Shown here one piece after another: positions 11,397 through 24,252 of a DNA stretch of 64,000 bases; within the stretch, counting starts at the first letter, position 1, and each line of letters opens with the position of its first letter. Both the position numbers and the translations under genes were made by a program. The stretch spans positions 25,222,075 through 25,286,074 of the forward strand of contig NC_026658.2 in assembly GCF_000004075.3 (NCBI RefSeq), given 5' to 3'. The notes beneath the pieces are model-generated. The model searched no databases. It had not been told where the DNA came from and worked only from the letters and a program-made list of their open reading frames with translations. The stretch is from Cucumis sativus. Its lineage: Eukaryota > Streptophyta > Magnoliopsida > Cucurbitales > Cucurbitaceae.

Positions 11397-14300
11397 CTAG
11401 CATCGCCTCCATGCTAGCTCGTTTATAGCATCAGGAAGATCATGATCTTTCTGGACGCTCTGAACCCATCTCGAATTGATGTGAACACGCTCGATGCTCT
11501 GCCTCAATGTTCGGGCCATCGATGGCTTAACACGGCTTGCGAAGAACTCCTCAACTTCCCTAGCTTTTTCATACGAGGCAAACTGAAATGGCAAGACGAA
11601 AATAAAAGATAGAGAGGTTGGTTATAGGGGAGAACTAGAGAAGAAACTAACTATTAATGAAGTAGTGTGATAGAGAAAGAAGAGAGGTGGACAAACCGGA
11701 GAGACAGTGGCACTGACAAAGCGTCCAATAAGAAACCCAGACTCAAAGTTTTTTGAGATTTCTTCCCAATTTGTCTGCATTGACATTGTTTCATTCTGAT
11801 GAGATATGATTAAACATACAACCCTGGAAACTATGGTGTTAATCAAATAGATACATGTTAAATACAGACATCAATAATATATTATGCGAGTGAAGTGCCT
11901 TTTGGACTTGGATTTTTACAGATATTTGCTACTAACAGTAAGTTCTTTGGCCTTCTATGTCTAAATCTTCCCAAGATTTGTTGTTATTACTCTTTCTTGT
12001 CCCCTTTCCATAGAGGGGCAAGAGGCTTTTGTGAGCTTGGATTTTTCTATATGCCCTGGTATTGTTTCATTAAGTTGTATGTATATATGTATGTAAACAC
12101 ATGCATACATATATCGGCATACATATATGTATGTTGTATATGTGTGTGAGTGATTCCATTGTAAGAAGAAACTTTTGATCAAATAGTAATAATTTTTCCT
12201 TCTTAGTAGAAGGGGATTGAGTATCACCTTCAGCCAAGTCCAAGCTGTTTCACGTGCCTTCCACTTAACACCGAGTCCAACAACAGCATCTTGGCTACGA
12301 ACCTAAACAAGTGGGAAAAAATCAGTATTTTGAGTCTTAGATGCAAATAGTTTGAGAGTATTAAGAAACTGCTGGAGTACCTCAGACGATAACAAAAAGT
12401 TGAGAAATTCAAGAATGATGTTCTGATCTGGACAAGATGCCAAGGATCCTAAGAAGAAATAGAAATAATCATATGAATACTAAACAAAAGGAAACTGATA
12501 CGTTGATTAAAAAAATTATATGTGATTTACTCAGAATGCGTTTTTTCTCCTCGCTAAGATCAGACTCTCTATAAATTCTTAAAAGTGATTCGTAACCAGA
12601 TCTGTTTGAAGCGTTGACTGTCTGCATTACGGCCACATACACCGCCTGAAACATTATAATAAGGAAAAGATAAGCCAATTATAAATAAAAAATGCTTGCT
12701 TAGTTGCTTTCGCTGCATTATGTTCTGGAGCATACCTTTCTAATATCAGGCGGGAGTAGTGGCGTACTTCTGTCATCAAAGAATGCAAGGAATCGCCTAT
12801 TCGCTTCTTCGATTGTTTGTTCATGACCAAACAGAGCAAGAGCAGTCAAAATTTCTCCTCTCAACATTGCATCAAGATGGCTTTCACCTGGTTTGGAGTC
12901 CCAACCAAGTTTTCTGCAAATTAATTTGCACGTGTAAATAAAATAACTACAAATAGTGCAAGACAATTTACGTTGATCATCACTTTTATGTAGTTTGTAT
13001 TTGTATACTGCAGGCAATGAAACGCTCAAAAGATGTTTAATATTTAAGGATACGACTGCAATATTTCTAAATCATGACTTAAAAAGATCTTAGTAGTACG
13101 CCTTACCCTTTTGACCACAAGACGAATGGCCCAATGGTTTACGTTGAACCCATTAATTTTAATATCACCACAATAAAGTTGTAGAGGCTAATAATTTAGG
13201 AAATTAAGCCCAATGGTCTTCTGGATTTAATGGTTAAAATCAACTGACAATAACTTGGCCAATTCAAAAGATTTAAGGGGGAAAAATCAGAAATTAAGAT
13301 GAATTGAGAAACTCCAAGCTAAGCATTGGGGCCACTTAGATTTGCAGCAATACCCAAAGTTTTTTGGGTTGGCAAGAAAGCACATCATTTAATAGATCAA
13401 GCTAAAACTTCCACAGTGCTATGCTATATTCTAAATGCCAAAAAAAAAATGCCCGCAACAAGAACTCGTCTATAAAATAATATCTAGCATAACTAATGCC
13501 AACATACTTGGGTTATGCAAAAATATCATTTGTCATGGCCAAAAAATCCTGCATAGATGATTACGAAGAATGAAAAAAACACAGTTTACACGAATATCTT
13601 ACTCTGCTGCAAATTGGAAAATGTTGGTGAAAAATTGTCTTAGGTTGTCCAGCAACTCAGGAACTGCATCGGCTGCAATTCTTTCAAGTTTGTAGCATAT
13701 CTATAAAAGAATTGCCAAGAATAAGCTCTCTAAGCATGACTATAAAAGCGGCAAGAGGAAAAAAGAAGTCTAGGTGAAAACATTACACTGATCAAATTCG
13801 ATAACACAGTATAGTCAAGTTCTTCTCTATAAGCACCCATCAAGGTAAGCAAAGAGGTAACTGATTGCTGGCAAGCCATAGAAAGGGCAAATGCATCATC
13901 CAAAATACCTGTTGAAAGAATAATCTTAGCTACTCCTTGTTACTACTATCAAAATGCGGAATCTAAAAAAGTTAGTTACCAAATCTGTCCGTTGAAGTCA
14001 AATGCTTTTTCTCTATTGCATTTGTAAGCTTAGCTGCAAGATCTTCATCATATTTCACCCGGTAAAAACCAGTCTGATCTACATTAAGCTTTATCCAATC
14101 ACAATATTTATCATTTCCACCACAGCATTTGCTGATGGAGCAGCCAAGGAACTCCTTGATGTCTACAGATTCTGTCTTTTTTTGCAGCAGAAAATTTTTC
14201 CGCACATCATAGGAGCCACAGCACAATGTTATAGGAACAATCCATTGCCCCTCTCCAGAGGAGCCACTCGACAATAATCTTGACTGTCAATGAAAAACCC

Positions 14301-17300
14301 TCAAAAGTTAATTACCAAATGAAATGAAAACTTTGAATGCTAAAACTAAGAATAATCAATTCATAAATTAATGTGATCAAATGAAAGAAACCAACAAAAA
14401 GAGACCTGGTCAAACACCAATTTCTCATCTTTCACTTTGACCGTGACAACTGGATATCCTTGTTGCTTGGTCCAGGAACTCATTAAGTTGTTCACGGGTT
14501 CACCAGATCCCTCCTCTAGAGCAGCCCATAAGTCTTCAGTCTTTGTATTTGAGCAACTGTGCTTTTTTATGTACGAAGCCAGTGATTTCTGATCAAGTCA
14601 AACAGCCCAGTCCAATGGGTTGGATTAATAGGCAGAAATTGATTCAAGTTTTAGACAAGAAATAGAATCACTAGACAACCTGAAAACAGTCCGCACCGAG
14701 ATAGCTCTGTAGCATTCGAATAACAGATGCACCTTTTCCGTAGCTAATTGCATCAAATATTTCATCAACCTCACTGGCATGATTTACCTCAACCTGAAAA
14801 AAAAATATGCTGCTTTAAATTGAACAAGAAACAACTAATTGCAACATTCATTAGTAGAGACAGCCAGTATACCCAAAAAAAAAAAACGAAGTGATCATGG
14901 AAAAGGAAAGAGTCATGGTTGCCGGCTTTCAGTAACACATGTACCTCAATTGGATGTGATTCAGCTAGCCCATCCAAAGTAAGACCATAGTTTGATTCTT
15001 CCAGAAATTGATTCCATACTTTCCATTCAGGAAACAAGTTATCAGTTGCTAAATAACTCACCTACACAAATGATATAAAATGAATATCAACTATCATCTC
15101 TCCATCTTCAGGTTAAGAATCAAGAAAACATAGTGAAAGTGGAATACCCATGTTGCAAATCCCTCATTCAGCCACAAATCTGTCCACCACTCCATAGTTA
15201 CAAGGTTGCCAAACCATTGGTGTGCAAGTTCATGAGCCACGACAATTGCCACCTTAACAATGAGAAAATAGAAAAAAAAGTGAAAAAAAAATCAGGGAAT
15301 TAGAGTCTGCAACACTCTAATTCAAATTATGAACGTAAATTATGCTTTTGAAAATGTCCGGATATGCAGATCACCATCTGTTTGTTAGCAGCTGCTGAGT
15401 GCTGATCATCATAAAGTAAAGCAGTCTCACCATAGGTAACTAACCCATAGTTTTCCATGGCCCCAGGAAAGTCAGGAATTGCAACCATGTCAAGTTTTGG
15501 CAGAGAGTATGGCACATCAAAATATCTGCAGAAAATTGCACAATTGTTTATGTAGATAAAGAAAGTGTCATAACAGAATGAAATAATACCGTGTGAATTA
15601 ACATACTCCTTGTATAGGTCAAGGGTTTTAACAGCAACATGTAATGCAAATTTTCCTTGATTTGCCTTTCCAACTTGACAGTATACACGAACTTTGACCC
15701 CTTTTAAGATGTAAATTCATTCTATTACTAACAGCGCCCTTAGTATGCATAAGAAATTCAGATTTATGATTTTACCATCAGTTGTATGATCTTCCACATA
15801 ATCAAATAAACCAACAACAACGGCCACCAAATACGTGGACATAATTGGTGATTCAAGATATGAAACCGTCTTCAAATTGCCGTTCACTTTTTCTTCAACA
15901 ATTGGCATGTTGGAAAGTGCTATCAGTTCAGATGGTACATGTAACGTGATCTTGAATGTAGCCTGTTTATCAATAATGAACGGATTAAAACAATGACTTA
16001 GCAGGTCAATTTGGTAGAAGTAAGCTAAAGGTTTAAACATCATTCCCGCCACTTGCTTTTCACACAATTTCTACTAAAGGTCAAAACTAGTCTTGAACTT
16101 ATTTCAATATACATATTATTTTTATTATTTATCGTGTTAGAAGTTATAAAAGGAACAACTCCTTTGATAGATGAAATTTTCTACAACTCAAATATTGTTA
16201 GAAAATAAAAAATGTAATTAATATTTGAGCTTTTATAAATGTGAAATCTATTTCCTGGACCACACACTTTCCACTTCTAACAATATCAAGCTTCACAAAA
16301 TGATTCCTCCATTTTGAATATTCTATCCAACTGGATAGCCAATAAATAATTAAATCTTCGAAGAAACAAAAACATAGACTAAATATCATATTTTTGGCAG
16401 TGCTACGTCTATGTCAATTCAGCATGGTGCCAGAGTAGTCCCTTCTAGAGTTACTCAGTGAATGAAATAAAGGTGATTTAAATTTTTCAGAGGGAGACAG
16501 GGAAGGGGATGGAAAGTGAGATGCTAACACCTTAAAAGCAGGTTCATCCCAGCAAGGGAAGCAACGCCTAGCATCAACTGGTTCAAATTGTGTAACAGCC
16601 ATGTTTTTCTTCTCACCGTTGTGCTCATAAGTGCTGGGGAACGAAGAGAAAAATCCGTATCGTTCAAGTTCAAAAAGAATCACAATAATCACTGTTCTAT
16701 TGGTAAGAAATGAGGCAACAGAAGAACATACAAGCTTTCAACAAAATCTTATGAACAAGAAATTGTCTCATTTCTTGAACCTTCACATACTTAAAATTAA
16801 TAAGGCTGTATAAGTCTGGGTGAGTTAAAACTTATTAAAGGAACCAGTAACACTGACACATTTTCCATTAACATATTTCACTGTGCATCAAGCAATCAAT
16901 ATATTCAATACAGGTCCAACATTTTCATCTCAACAATTTTTTTCTTTTTCATTTCCATCCATAGTTATTAACTCTCTCATGCAACCAAATTACCTTCTAT
17001 AGAATCCTTTCATATTATCATTCAAGATTCCTTCGAAGTCCATCCGCAATGTTCCTAACCCAAATGGTAGCGTCTCTACAAACTCCAAAACTAAAATCTG
17101 GCTCACTTTACACTCTTGAATGCTTGAAGGCTGGATAACCTGCGCCAGCAATTGTTCGTCAAAGAAGCATTAAAATTATTTCCAAACAATTTCAGATAAA
17201 ATCGAAAATGCATAAACAAAATTACAGTGTTTCATAGGAAATACACGTCTGCTAATCACTTGTCGTTAGAAAACATGTTGAACTTCTGTTCACATAACTT

Positions 17301-18062
17301 TTAGTCGTCAGGACAGTTGGAAAGGTTTTATATGAGCCATTAACCAGCGAAGGCAACATTCCAGATATCAATTTTCGAAATGCTCAAAGGAAACAAGAAC
17401 CATCAACAGTCACCGTGAAATTTCGAAAACTAAAACACAGCAGAAAGTTCAGACTCGATCATTCACTCCGAAATTTAACACCGTCAAAATCCAATTCCGT
17501 CACAAGAGCTGAAAATGGACAATAATCTTATAGAAACAAATGAAGAGCACAATCGAAAACTGGTGTAAACCAAACACTAAACTTTTCTTTTTTGAATGAA
17601 ATCTTCTCTCTCAATATGAGAGGAGATGTTTATTTATTGATGAAAAAGTATACAAGCTAGTCATGTATTAACTAACTAAGTAGTTTGAACAAACCAAAGA
17701 GTAAACTAGCAAGCAGTAAATAAGCAGTAGGTTTACGCTATTTGTATTACATAAAAAACATGCATCGAAGAATCCACGTCAGTTCCCTCACTTAAAATGC
17801 TCCAAAAACGGAGTCTCCAGTGAACAAAGAAAGAAAGATTCAATACCTTGGAGGAGTTCCGGTTGGTGAAGGAGACAGAAGCATGATGAACAAGAAGGTC
17901 AGCGACATTGAGAACTAAAAATCGAGTATCGGAAAGGATATCGATATCGATTGCAACAGAACCAGAGAATTTGCAAAGGCAAAGGTCCGGTTTGAGGTAG
18001 ATATCGTATCGTTTCGGAACGGCAAATTTCGGGAGCCGAGGTTGACCTTTGAATTGATCCAT
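11397..18062 (-). CDS. APM1: Aminopeptidase M1 (M1-family zinc metallopeptidase)
   Basis: Nineteen exons with consistent phases give 879 residues, the same length I recall for Arabidopsis APM1. Exons: 17847-18062, 16994-17139, 16531-16633, 15776-15962, 15607-15700, 15375-15525, 15148-15252, 14945-15061, 14680-14793, 14406-14588, 13980-14283, 13787-13908, 13603-13700, 12736-12913, 12531-12645, 12381-12448, 12228-12302, 11697-11774, 11397-11582. The exopeptidase motif GAMENYG is in exon 6. Zinc ligands HELAHQWFG and the downstream Glu of WLNEGFATW are in exon 7. The C-terminal helical ERAP1-like domain follows and the protein ends NELAWRRC. The family releases N-terminal amino acids. In Arabidopsis the protein is membrane-associated and affects auxin transporter trafficking (family knowledge). 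The gene is intact. A partial tandem copy starts at 131, and the gene is divergent from the NSUN5-like gene across 426 bases. Confidence 0.96.
16196..16435 (+). mobile_element. Possible LTR-like fossil with primer-site-like motif in intron 3
   Basis: Within the aminopeptidase intron, a stretch begins TGTTAG (16196) and ends CAGCA (16424), followed by tggtgccagag (16425-16435), which resembles a tRNA-Met-type primer-binding site. A second TGTTAGAAG lies upstream at 16135. No coding region, partner LTR or target duplication was found, so this is tentative and would be an old remnant. Confidence 0.25.
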
Positions 18063-18488
18063 CGGTGAAAGAATCAGAAAATTGAAGTGGAAAATCCAAA
18101 CACTGAAGCACAAAGAAGACGAACCAGCTATTTATACGATTAATATGGAAACTTTTATGTTAGAAAAGGTTAGAAACATCTTTTTAGAGTATCAATTTCA
18201 CATTGGTTTCTCAAATATCTATCCTTTGGAGACTGTTCTTGTCCTTTTTCTAGGAATTCATTTCAATTTTTCATAGATGATTTTAACTCGGAGGTGTCAT
18301 CTCTTTTCAACCTTAAAGTTACGTTTAGGAAAAATGAAAAAAAAAAAAAGCTTTATTCAAACTTAAAATTACAACGATTTTCTCATACGATACGACGTCG
18401 TTTCGCAGTACAGCTTGGGTCAGTGACCATTCATAAGGTTTCGACTATCGACTGTAGGGAGTTCGGACGAGGTGGCTACTGGGAAGCC
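18063..18488. promoter_or_regulatory. Divergent promoter between aminopeptidase M1 and NSUN5-like
   Basis: The two start codons (18062 minus, 18489 plus) are 426 bases apart, so the genes share a promoter interval. TATAAATAG on the minus strand at 18128-18136 suits aminopeptidase transcription. The palindrome ACGACGTCGT at 18392-18401 lies 88 bases upstream of the NSUN5-like ATG; no TATA box is evident on that side. The interval from about 18138 to 18353 is duplicated at 917-1131. Confidence 0.6.
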
Positions 18489-21400
18489 ATGGGGCGGGTT
18501 AACAACAGAACCAAGGCATCGGCCTCGGGAGCCGCCGGCAAATCAGAAATGAGGCGGATGAGTAACGCCGACCGTTCGGCATACTTCGCTAGGAGAGAGG
18601 CGGCGAAGGTATTGCGGCGTGTTCTCGAGGGAGACGCTCAACGTCGAGCCATAGCTTCCATCAAGACACTCGTTTATGCTCCATCTGTTCGGAATAAGAA
18701 GGGCACATTCGCTCTTGTTTGCAAGACTCTCAAATGTAAGTTCTGAACAAAGGTTTTTTTTTTCGCGCAATAGATGTTGGAAGTGTCTTCCAAACGGATT
18801 CTCGTGTGGATGTCAATGGGAATATTGGTTTTCTTAGTTGAACATTTTCCTTTGCGTTTGGATATTAGACGTTTAATATTGTTATGCAACAGTTTTTATA
18901 TCTTCACCTTCGGGCTAAATGGATAACATAACATTTAATATGAATGATTCTTTGACAAGCTAGGTTATTACTACTTAGCTTTCCTTTGTCCTCCGGTAAT
19001 ATTTCAACTTCGGGCTAAATGGATAACATAACATTTAATATGAATGATTCTTTGACAAGCTAGGTTATTACTGCTTAGCTTTCCTTTGTCCTCCGGTTAA
19101 ATTTGCAGTGATGTAGCATAATTATTAAGGTTCATTTTGTAGCTTTTTGAATTCTTTTTGTTTTTGTTGTGTTGTTAGACCTCCCTGTGATCAAGGACGT
19201 AGTTGAGGCTGCTGATTTATTGAGCAACAAATGGAAGGTAATCATGCATTTTCTTTATAGCTGCTCTAGGATTTGGTCTGATGACAATTATTTTCTTATC
19301 ATGATTGTTGTTTCTCAAGTTCGGGCTAATTCTGTTCGGATAGTTTTCTCACTCACTCCAACATGCGTAACACTAACCTGATATTGTTGCAGAGGCAGAA
19401 GGAATTAATTTATGTCATCATGTATGATATCCTTCTAGGCCAGGTATGTGATTCATACATTCATCTTACCTTAAGACGATGTTGGTTTATCCTTTTGAAA
19501 GATTGACTCTGAAAATGCTCTATGATAGTTAAACAAGGGAGAGGAATATTTATTGTTTAAATTCTGTACCAACTATGTGGACATTTTATTTGAAATCAAT
19601 TTTGTCTACTTCCAATAATCTACATATGGGTGTGATTTGCCGGCATGAAAATAGCTTAACAAAACACACTCTTGATCCGGTAGTAAAAATATATGAGTAT
19701 GGTTTTGAGTTTGAACTAATTTTTTATCATCAAGAGTTACTGTCTACTGGATCCGGTAGGAGTTTGAGGCCAAATCCTGTAGTTCACAAATAAACGATTG
19801 TTTTCCTTTAGAATAAGTTTGCAGTAGCAAATACCTAAATAAGTTACTGTTACAAAAAAATGTTAATGAATGTGCAGAAGCTTCTGCTACTGTCTACTGA
19901 GACTGCTGTAGCTTGCTATTTCACATTTGGTGATGATTGGTATTATTTTATGGAAACTGTGCGTAGAAAACTCATTTAGCTGGCGATGCAGAGAAGTTTC
20001 TCATGCGGCAGCAAAGTGCTTTACAATCTGCTGTTACCCAGCTTTTGTCGAAGAAAAAAGCAAACAATATTGAAGATTTAATAGCTCGTGGTGATGATGG
20101 TCCTGGTGAGAGTTCTGTATAAGTCTGTTCTATGCCGGTTTCTACTTAGTTATTAAGCCTACTCAGTTATGAAGAGATAATCTTCAATTCAGGTGTTTCA
20201 AGGCCCCGTTTTGTTCGCGTGAATACTTTGAAGATGGATGTTCACACAGCAATAGAAGAACTAGGCAAAAGATATGCAGTGAGTTCCAACATCTATCTCA
20301 ATTATTATTGATGTGTATGCCAGTAGAGTAGAATCCAATAGCCACAACGGTGTTTGAATCCTGGACCAGGGATTTCACAGCTCAGTTCGCCCACATTGCA
20401 AATGACTAACTTCAATAGCCACAACAGGATTATCTTCACGTATTGCACACCTGATCTTTTTGTATATATAAATGATCAATTGTTCTAAGTGTCTTCTAGC
20501 CCCGTTAGTCCTAAAAAATTCATGATATGGATGAAGGGATAGAATTTGTTCTGAGTTCTGTTATTGGTAAGGATTGTATTCCATTATGACACTCGCGAAG
20601 AATTCCTAAATGGTGCTGGTTATCATTTCAAACAGGTGCAGAAGGATGACATGGTTTCTGACCTCTTGATACTTCCTCCAGGCAGTGACTTACATGATCA
20701 TCCTCTGGTCGCAGATGGAAGTATCTTCTTGCAAGTAAGTATCTAGTTTTGTTCAGCCCATTTCCAAGAAGCATATATTTAAGGCCAAAAGTAGCTGTTC
20801 TGTCTTTTTATTGTATAACAAGAGAGTATTAATGTTTGTAGGGCAAGGCTAGTTCCATGGTTGCAGTAGCCCTTGATCCCAAGCCAGGATGGGAAGTAAG
20901 ATCATATTTACCTGTATTTACTATAATTATTCTGGTGTTAATAGTTTCCATTTTAATGGTTTGTATTATTGAAGGTCCTTGATGCATGTTCAGCTCCGGG
21001 TAACAAAACTGTCCACCTTGCCTCTCTCATGCATGGAAAAGGAAGGGTCATTGCATGTGAATTGAACGAAAACAGGGTCAAACGCTTACGACATACTATC
21101 AAACTATCTGGCGCTTCTAGTATCCTTCATCGATAGTTTTGTCTGCCTGTGTCGTTGATACCATATAGCAACTCTCTATCTATCTGGAATCTTACGTTAG
21201 ATTATTTTCTCTGTTTGGATTAGTCTCCTTGCACGTGAGCCTGCCATTTTATGGGTTGAAGACTGACGAGTAAGGCGATGATCTCATTTATGCCATTACC
21301 ATCTATTGTCCTAACTTACACGTTACCTTGATTAACCTTAATGGTGCAAGATATAGACGTTTTGCATGGGGATTTCCTCAATCTTAATCCAAAAGATCCT

Positions 21401-22856
21401 TCATTATCCAAAGTAAGTTCTGTTCAGCTCCACATTGATAATCTGTTTTTCATAAATAGCTAAAGCTACTGCATGCAACTATAATCAGATTCCCCCCTTC
21501 GTTAAAAAAAATAAAAATCCCGACCTCTTAGATGGGTTGGATCAGCCAATCCCATTGCCCCCGAACGGTGGAAGTAATAGCCGTAGCCATCATTGCTTAG
21601 AGATTAGAATGCTTTGCGATTTCTAATTTGCTTGGGTTGGTAGACAAAAGCCTAATCTTTTGCCACCGCGTACTTGATGTTCAGCCGGAAAATGTTGTGT
21701 TCTTGATGTCATCTACCATTGATGTTTTAAGGTCCGTGCCATTCTTTTGGATCCTTCCTGCTCTGGATCTGGAACTGCGGCTGTCAGATTAGATCATTTG
21801 CTCCCGTCACATGCTGAAGGTAATTCCTAGCCTTGTCTTAGTTGCAAAATCCATAATCCATTATCTACTGTATCTTCTTCTGGTTATTGATTGCTACCTT
21901 CATTATATCGTCGTGAATTTTGCAGGGACAATCTCTGGAGATGACCTTGAACGACTAAACAAACTCGCTGCCTTTCAGAGAAAGGCTCTTGCACATGCAT
22001 TTTCCTGTGAGTTACATCCCGTTGTGCATTTCTTTTTCTTTTTCCTTTTTTCTCTTTTTTTATTTTTTATTTTTTGGGGAATAGAGCTAAGAACAAAATA
22101 GATTTAATATACTGAAGAACATTAGAAAATATCCGCATGTTCTTAATGTTCGAAAGGTTTAAAGACTACCCCCGTCCTTTCCTTTCTCGTCTCTCAGTCT
22201 CAACTTCCTCTTTGTACTCGTACAATATATTGTGATATTTTACTCTAACCGTTCAAAATAAACATTACATTGCCTGATCCTTGAACGCCCCTTGATAATT
22301 GAGATCCACACCACCGATTTCATCTCATTGCAGTTCCAGCCGTAGAGAAAATTGTTTACAGCACTTGTTCCATTCATCAAATTGAAAATGAAGATGTCGT
22401 CCAGTCAGTATTACCTCTTGCTGAATCACGTGGCTTTCAACTAGATACTCCGTTCCCACGGTGGCAGCGACGAGGTCTCCCAGTGTTTGCCGGCGGTAAA
22501 TATCAACAGATTATTTGTGTTTTTCAAACTCTCCCTCTTCAACTCAGCTATAACTTGATTGAACAATTAAATATTCATGAATAATTTCTCATTATGCAGC
22601 TAACCACTTACTCCGAACCGATCCTGTTGAAGACAAAGAAGGGTTCTTCATAGCTCTATTTAAAAAGAAGCAGAACACGACGAACCCATTTCCCCGAAGT
22701 TCAAATAGAGATAAAAGCTCAAGATATCGTGGTGGAGATGTCTGTAACAGTTGGGCTGTAGCATGCCCTCCTACCAAGATCTCCAAACTATGGTTGTATC
22801 AGTATGCACTTTCGACAAGGACACGATGGAGAAAGAACCACCCCATCCAAAACTAG
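18489..22856 (+). CDS. NSUN5: NSUN5-type rRNA (cytosine-C5) methyltransferase
   Basis: Thirteen exons give 509 residues with all phases agreeing: 18489-18735, 19179-19237, 19393-19443, 19967-20105, 20193-20278, 20636-20734, 20842-20895, 20975-21119, 21351-21412, 21732-21819, 21926-22006, 22334-22495, 22600-22856. The chosen ATG is followed by a basic N-terminus (MGRVNNRTKAS). RNA methyltransferase motifs follow in order: SAM site LDACSAPGNKT, the catalytic-region Cys of DPSCSGSGTA, and the nucleophile Cys of VYSTCSIHQIENE. The family puts 5-methylcytosine on large-subunit rRNA in the nucleolus (yeast Rcm1, human NSUN5). After the usual family end near EGFFIALF there is a basic tail of about 58 residues rich in Arg, Lys and Ser. 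Intron 1 contains a near-perfect 100-bp tandem repeat. The gene appears intact. Confidence 0.94.
18908..19096. repeat. 100-bp tandem duplication in NSUN5-like intron 1
   Basis: The unit beginning cttcgggctaaatgg is repeated at exactly 100 bases (18908 and 19008). About 88 bases of the second copy match with a single early difference before the copies diverge. It lies inside intron 1 and away from the splice sites, suggesting a recent duplication. Confidence 0.9.
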
Positions 22857-23371
22857 ATCGATAACTTGATTGTTTCCAAAACCATTCAGTTTCAAGTAAA
22901 AGGACTTCATTAGCAATGTGTCATATCATAACCTTTCCAGTGCATCGCAGGTCATTTAAACTGGTGAAGATACTCGACCACAGTCACTTTTGGAACCGGT
23001 TGGAACGATTGGCGATGTAAAAATACATCGACTCTCCTCAGGTTAGTGGTTAGTGGAAGTTACATTACAATTCGACTCTAACTTTTCATTGTTATCTTTT
23101 AAGCTTAGATGCATATTTTATACGATACCAACCCCAGAGGGGGTATCATATTATATAACAGCGCAAGTAAAGATTTCTGATAAAACCTTAATATATTCAT
23201 TAACATAAACCTTCAACACACATTACACATTTAACCTTCACATAACAGTCATTAAAACAGAAAACGCCACCAAAAAAGAAAAAGAAAGAAGAAAAAGAAC
23301 ACCATGCGCCACATTCTGAGAACTTGTGATCCAAAGATTGGAAGTAGGAATCCCCGATAGTCCTAGTCCCA
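22857..23371. other. 3' flank between convergent NSUN5-like and sHSP genes
   Basis: The two genes end toward each other here. The region holds their 3' untranslated sequence and no further gene is seen. Confidence 0.5.
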
Positions 23372-23842
23372 TCAATTGACCTTGACCTCAACGATCTTGG
23401 GCTTCTTAGGCTGAGGTGGTGGCAACTTTTGCACAGTCACAGTGAGCACACCATCCTGACAAACCGCCGATATGGCATCAGTGTTAGCATTTTCCGGCAA
23501 CACAAATTTCCTCATTAACTTCCCAACTCTCCTCTCCATCCTCACATACTTGGCTTCTTCTTTCTCCTCCTCCCTCTTCCTCTCCCCACTTATGAGTAGC
23601 ACATTGTCATCCTCAACCTGAACCTGGATGTCTCCGACCTTTAATCCCGGCATGTCAACGACGAAAACATAGGAATTCGGATACTCCTTGACGTCGGCTG
23701 GAGTGGCTGCCATAGCCTTGGCGTCCCGAACGTAAGCCCTGGTAGGTGTGCTGAAGGACTTGTCGGCCTCATCGGCGAGGTCCATCACGTGCTGGAGGGT
23801 GGAGAAGATGGGTGAGTCTATGCCCATGATTCTGAGATCCAT
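23372..23842 (-). CDS. Class II cytosolic small heat shock protein (about 17 kDa), copy 1
   Basis: A single exon of 156 residues. The N-terminal arm ends with [19 protein letters not shown], the signature of plant class II sHSPs. The alpha-crystallin domain follows ([19 protein letters not shown], then [16 protein letters not shown] and DGVLTVTV), and the C-terminal tail has IVEV. These proteins form large oligomers in the cytosol that hold heat-unfolded proteins for refolding by HSP70/HSP101 machinery (family knowledge). The lack of an intron is usual for the family. A second class II gene lies 1.8 kb away in the same orientation. A TATA box and strong heat shock element upstream support heat induction. 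Confidence 0.96.
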   Translation of the reverse strand: MDLRIMGIDSPIFSTLQHVMDLADEADKSFSTPTRAYVRDAKAMAATPADVKEYPNSYVFVVDMPGLKVGDIQVQVEDDNVLLISGERKREEEKEEAKYVRMERRVGKLMRKFVLPENANTDAISAVCQDGVLTVTVQKLPPPQPKKPKIVEVKVN

Positions 23843-23983
23843 TTTTCTCTTGATTGGTGGAGAAATTTTGGAGTCTTTTAACTAAGTAGAAATGCTTGTA
23901 AGAAAGGAAATTTTGGTAATGCTATGTTCTTGCAAATTGAAGAGCTAATTTTCGTTGATACGAATGGCGAACGGTTGGTTGGG

Positions 23984-24098
23984 TTTTATAGACGTTGTGA
24001 ATGAGTGAGTGAAGAAGGAATTTTCTGGAAGTGTTGAGAAGAGTTGGAAGGAGGAGGTTCCAGGAGCTTCTGTCGCATTCCTCGTATGAGTTCTGGAA
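23984..24098 (-). promoter_or_regulatory. Heat-shock promoter of sHSP copy 1 (TATA box and HSEs)
   Basis: The TATA box is at 23984-23990 (TATAAAA on the minus strand). Twenty-eight bases further upstream, 24018-24030 reads GAAttTTCtgGAA, three alternating perfect 5-bp units of a heat shock element. Weaker arrays are at 24058-24070 (TTC, GGA, TTC) and 24091-24098 (TTCtgGAA). This is the classic layout for heat shock factor binding. The expected transcript start gives a 5' leader of about 110 bases. Confidence 0.8.
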
Positions 24099-24252
24099 GG
24101 TGACGGAGGACCAAATGACAATAAACTCCTTCTCATTTCAGAATATTACGAAAAGAATAAAACTTTTAATTTGTTTTTCTAATAATAGTTTTTTTTTTTT
24201 CTTTTTACTTCGAGAGGGAGAGTTTTTAAATTTTGTGATTTTTGAACTTTAA

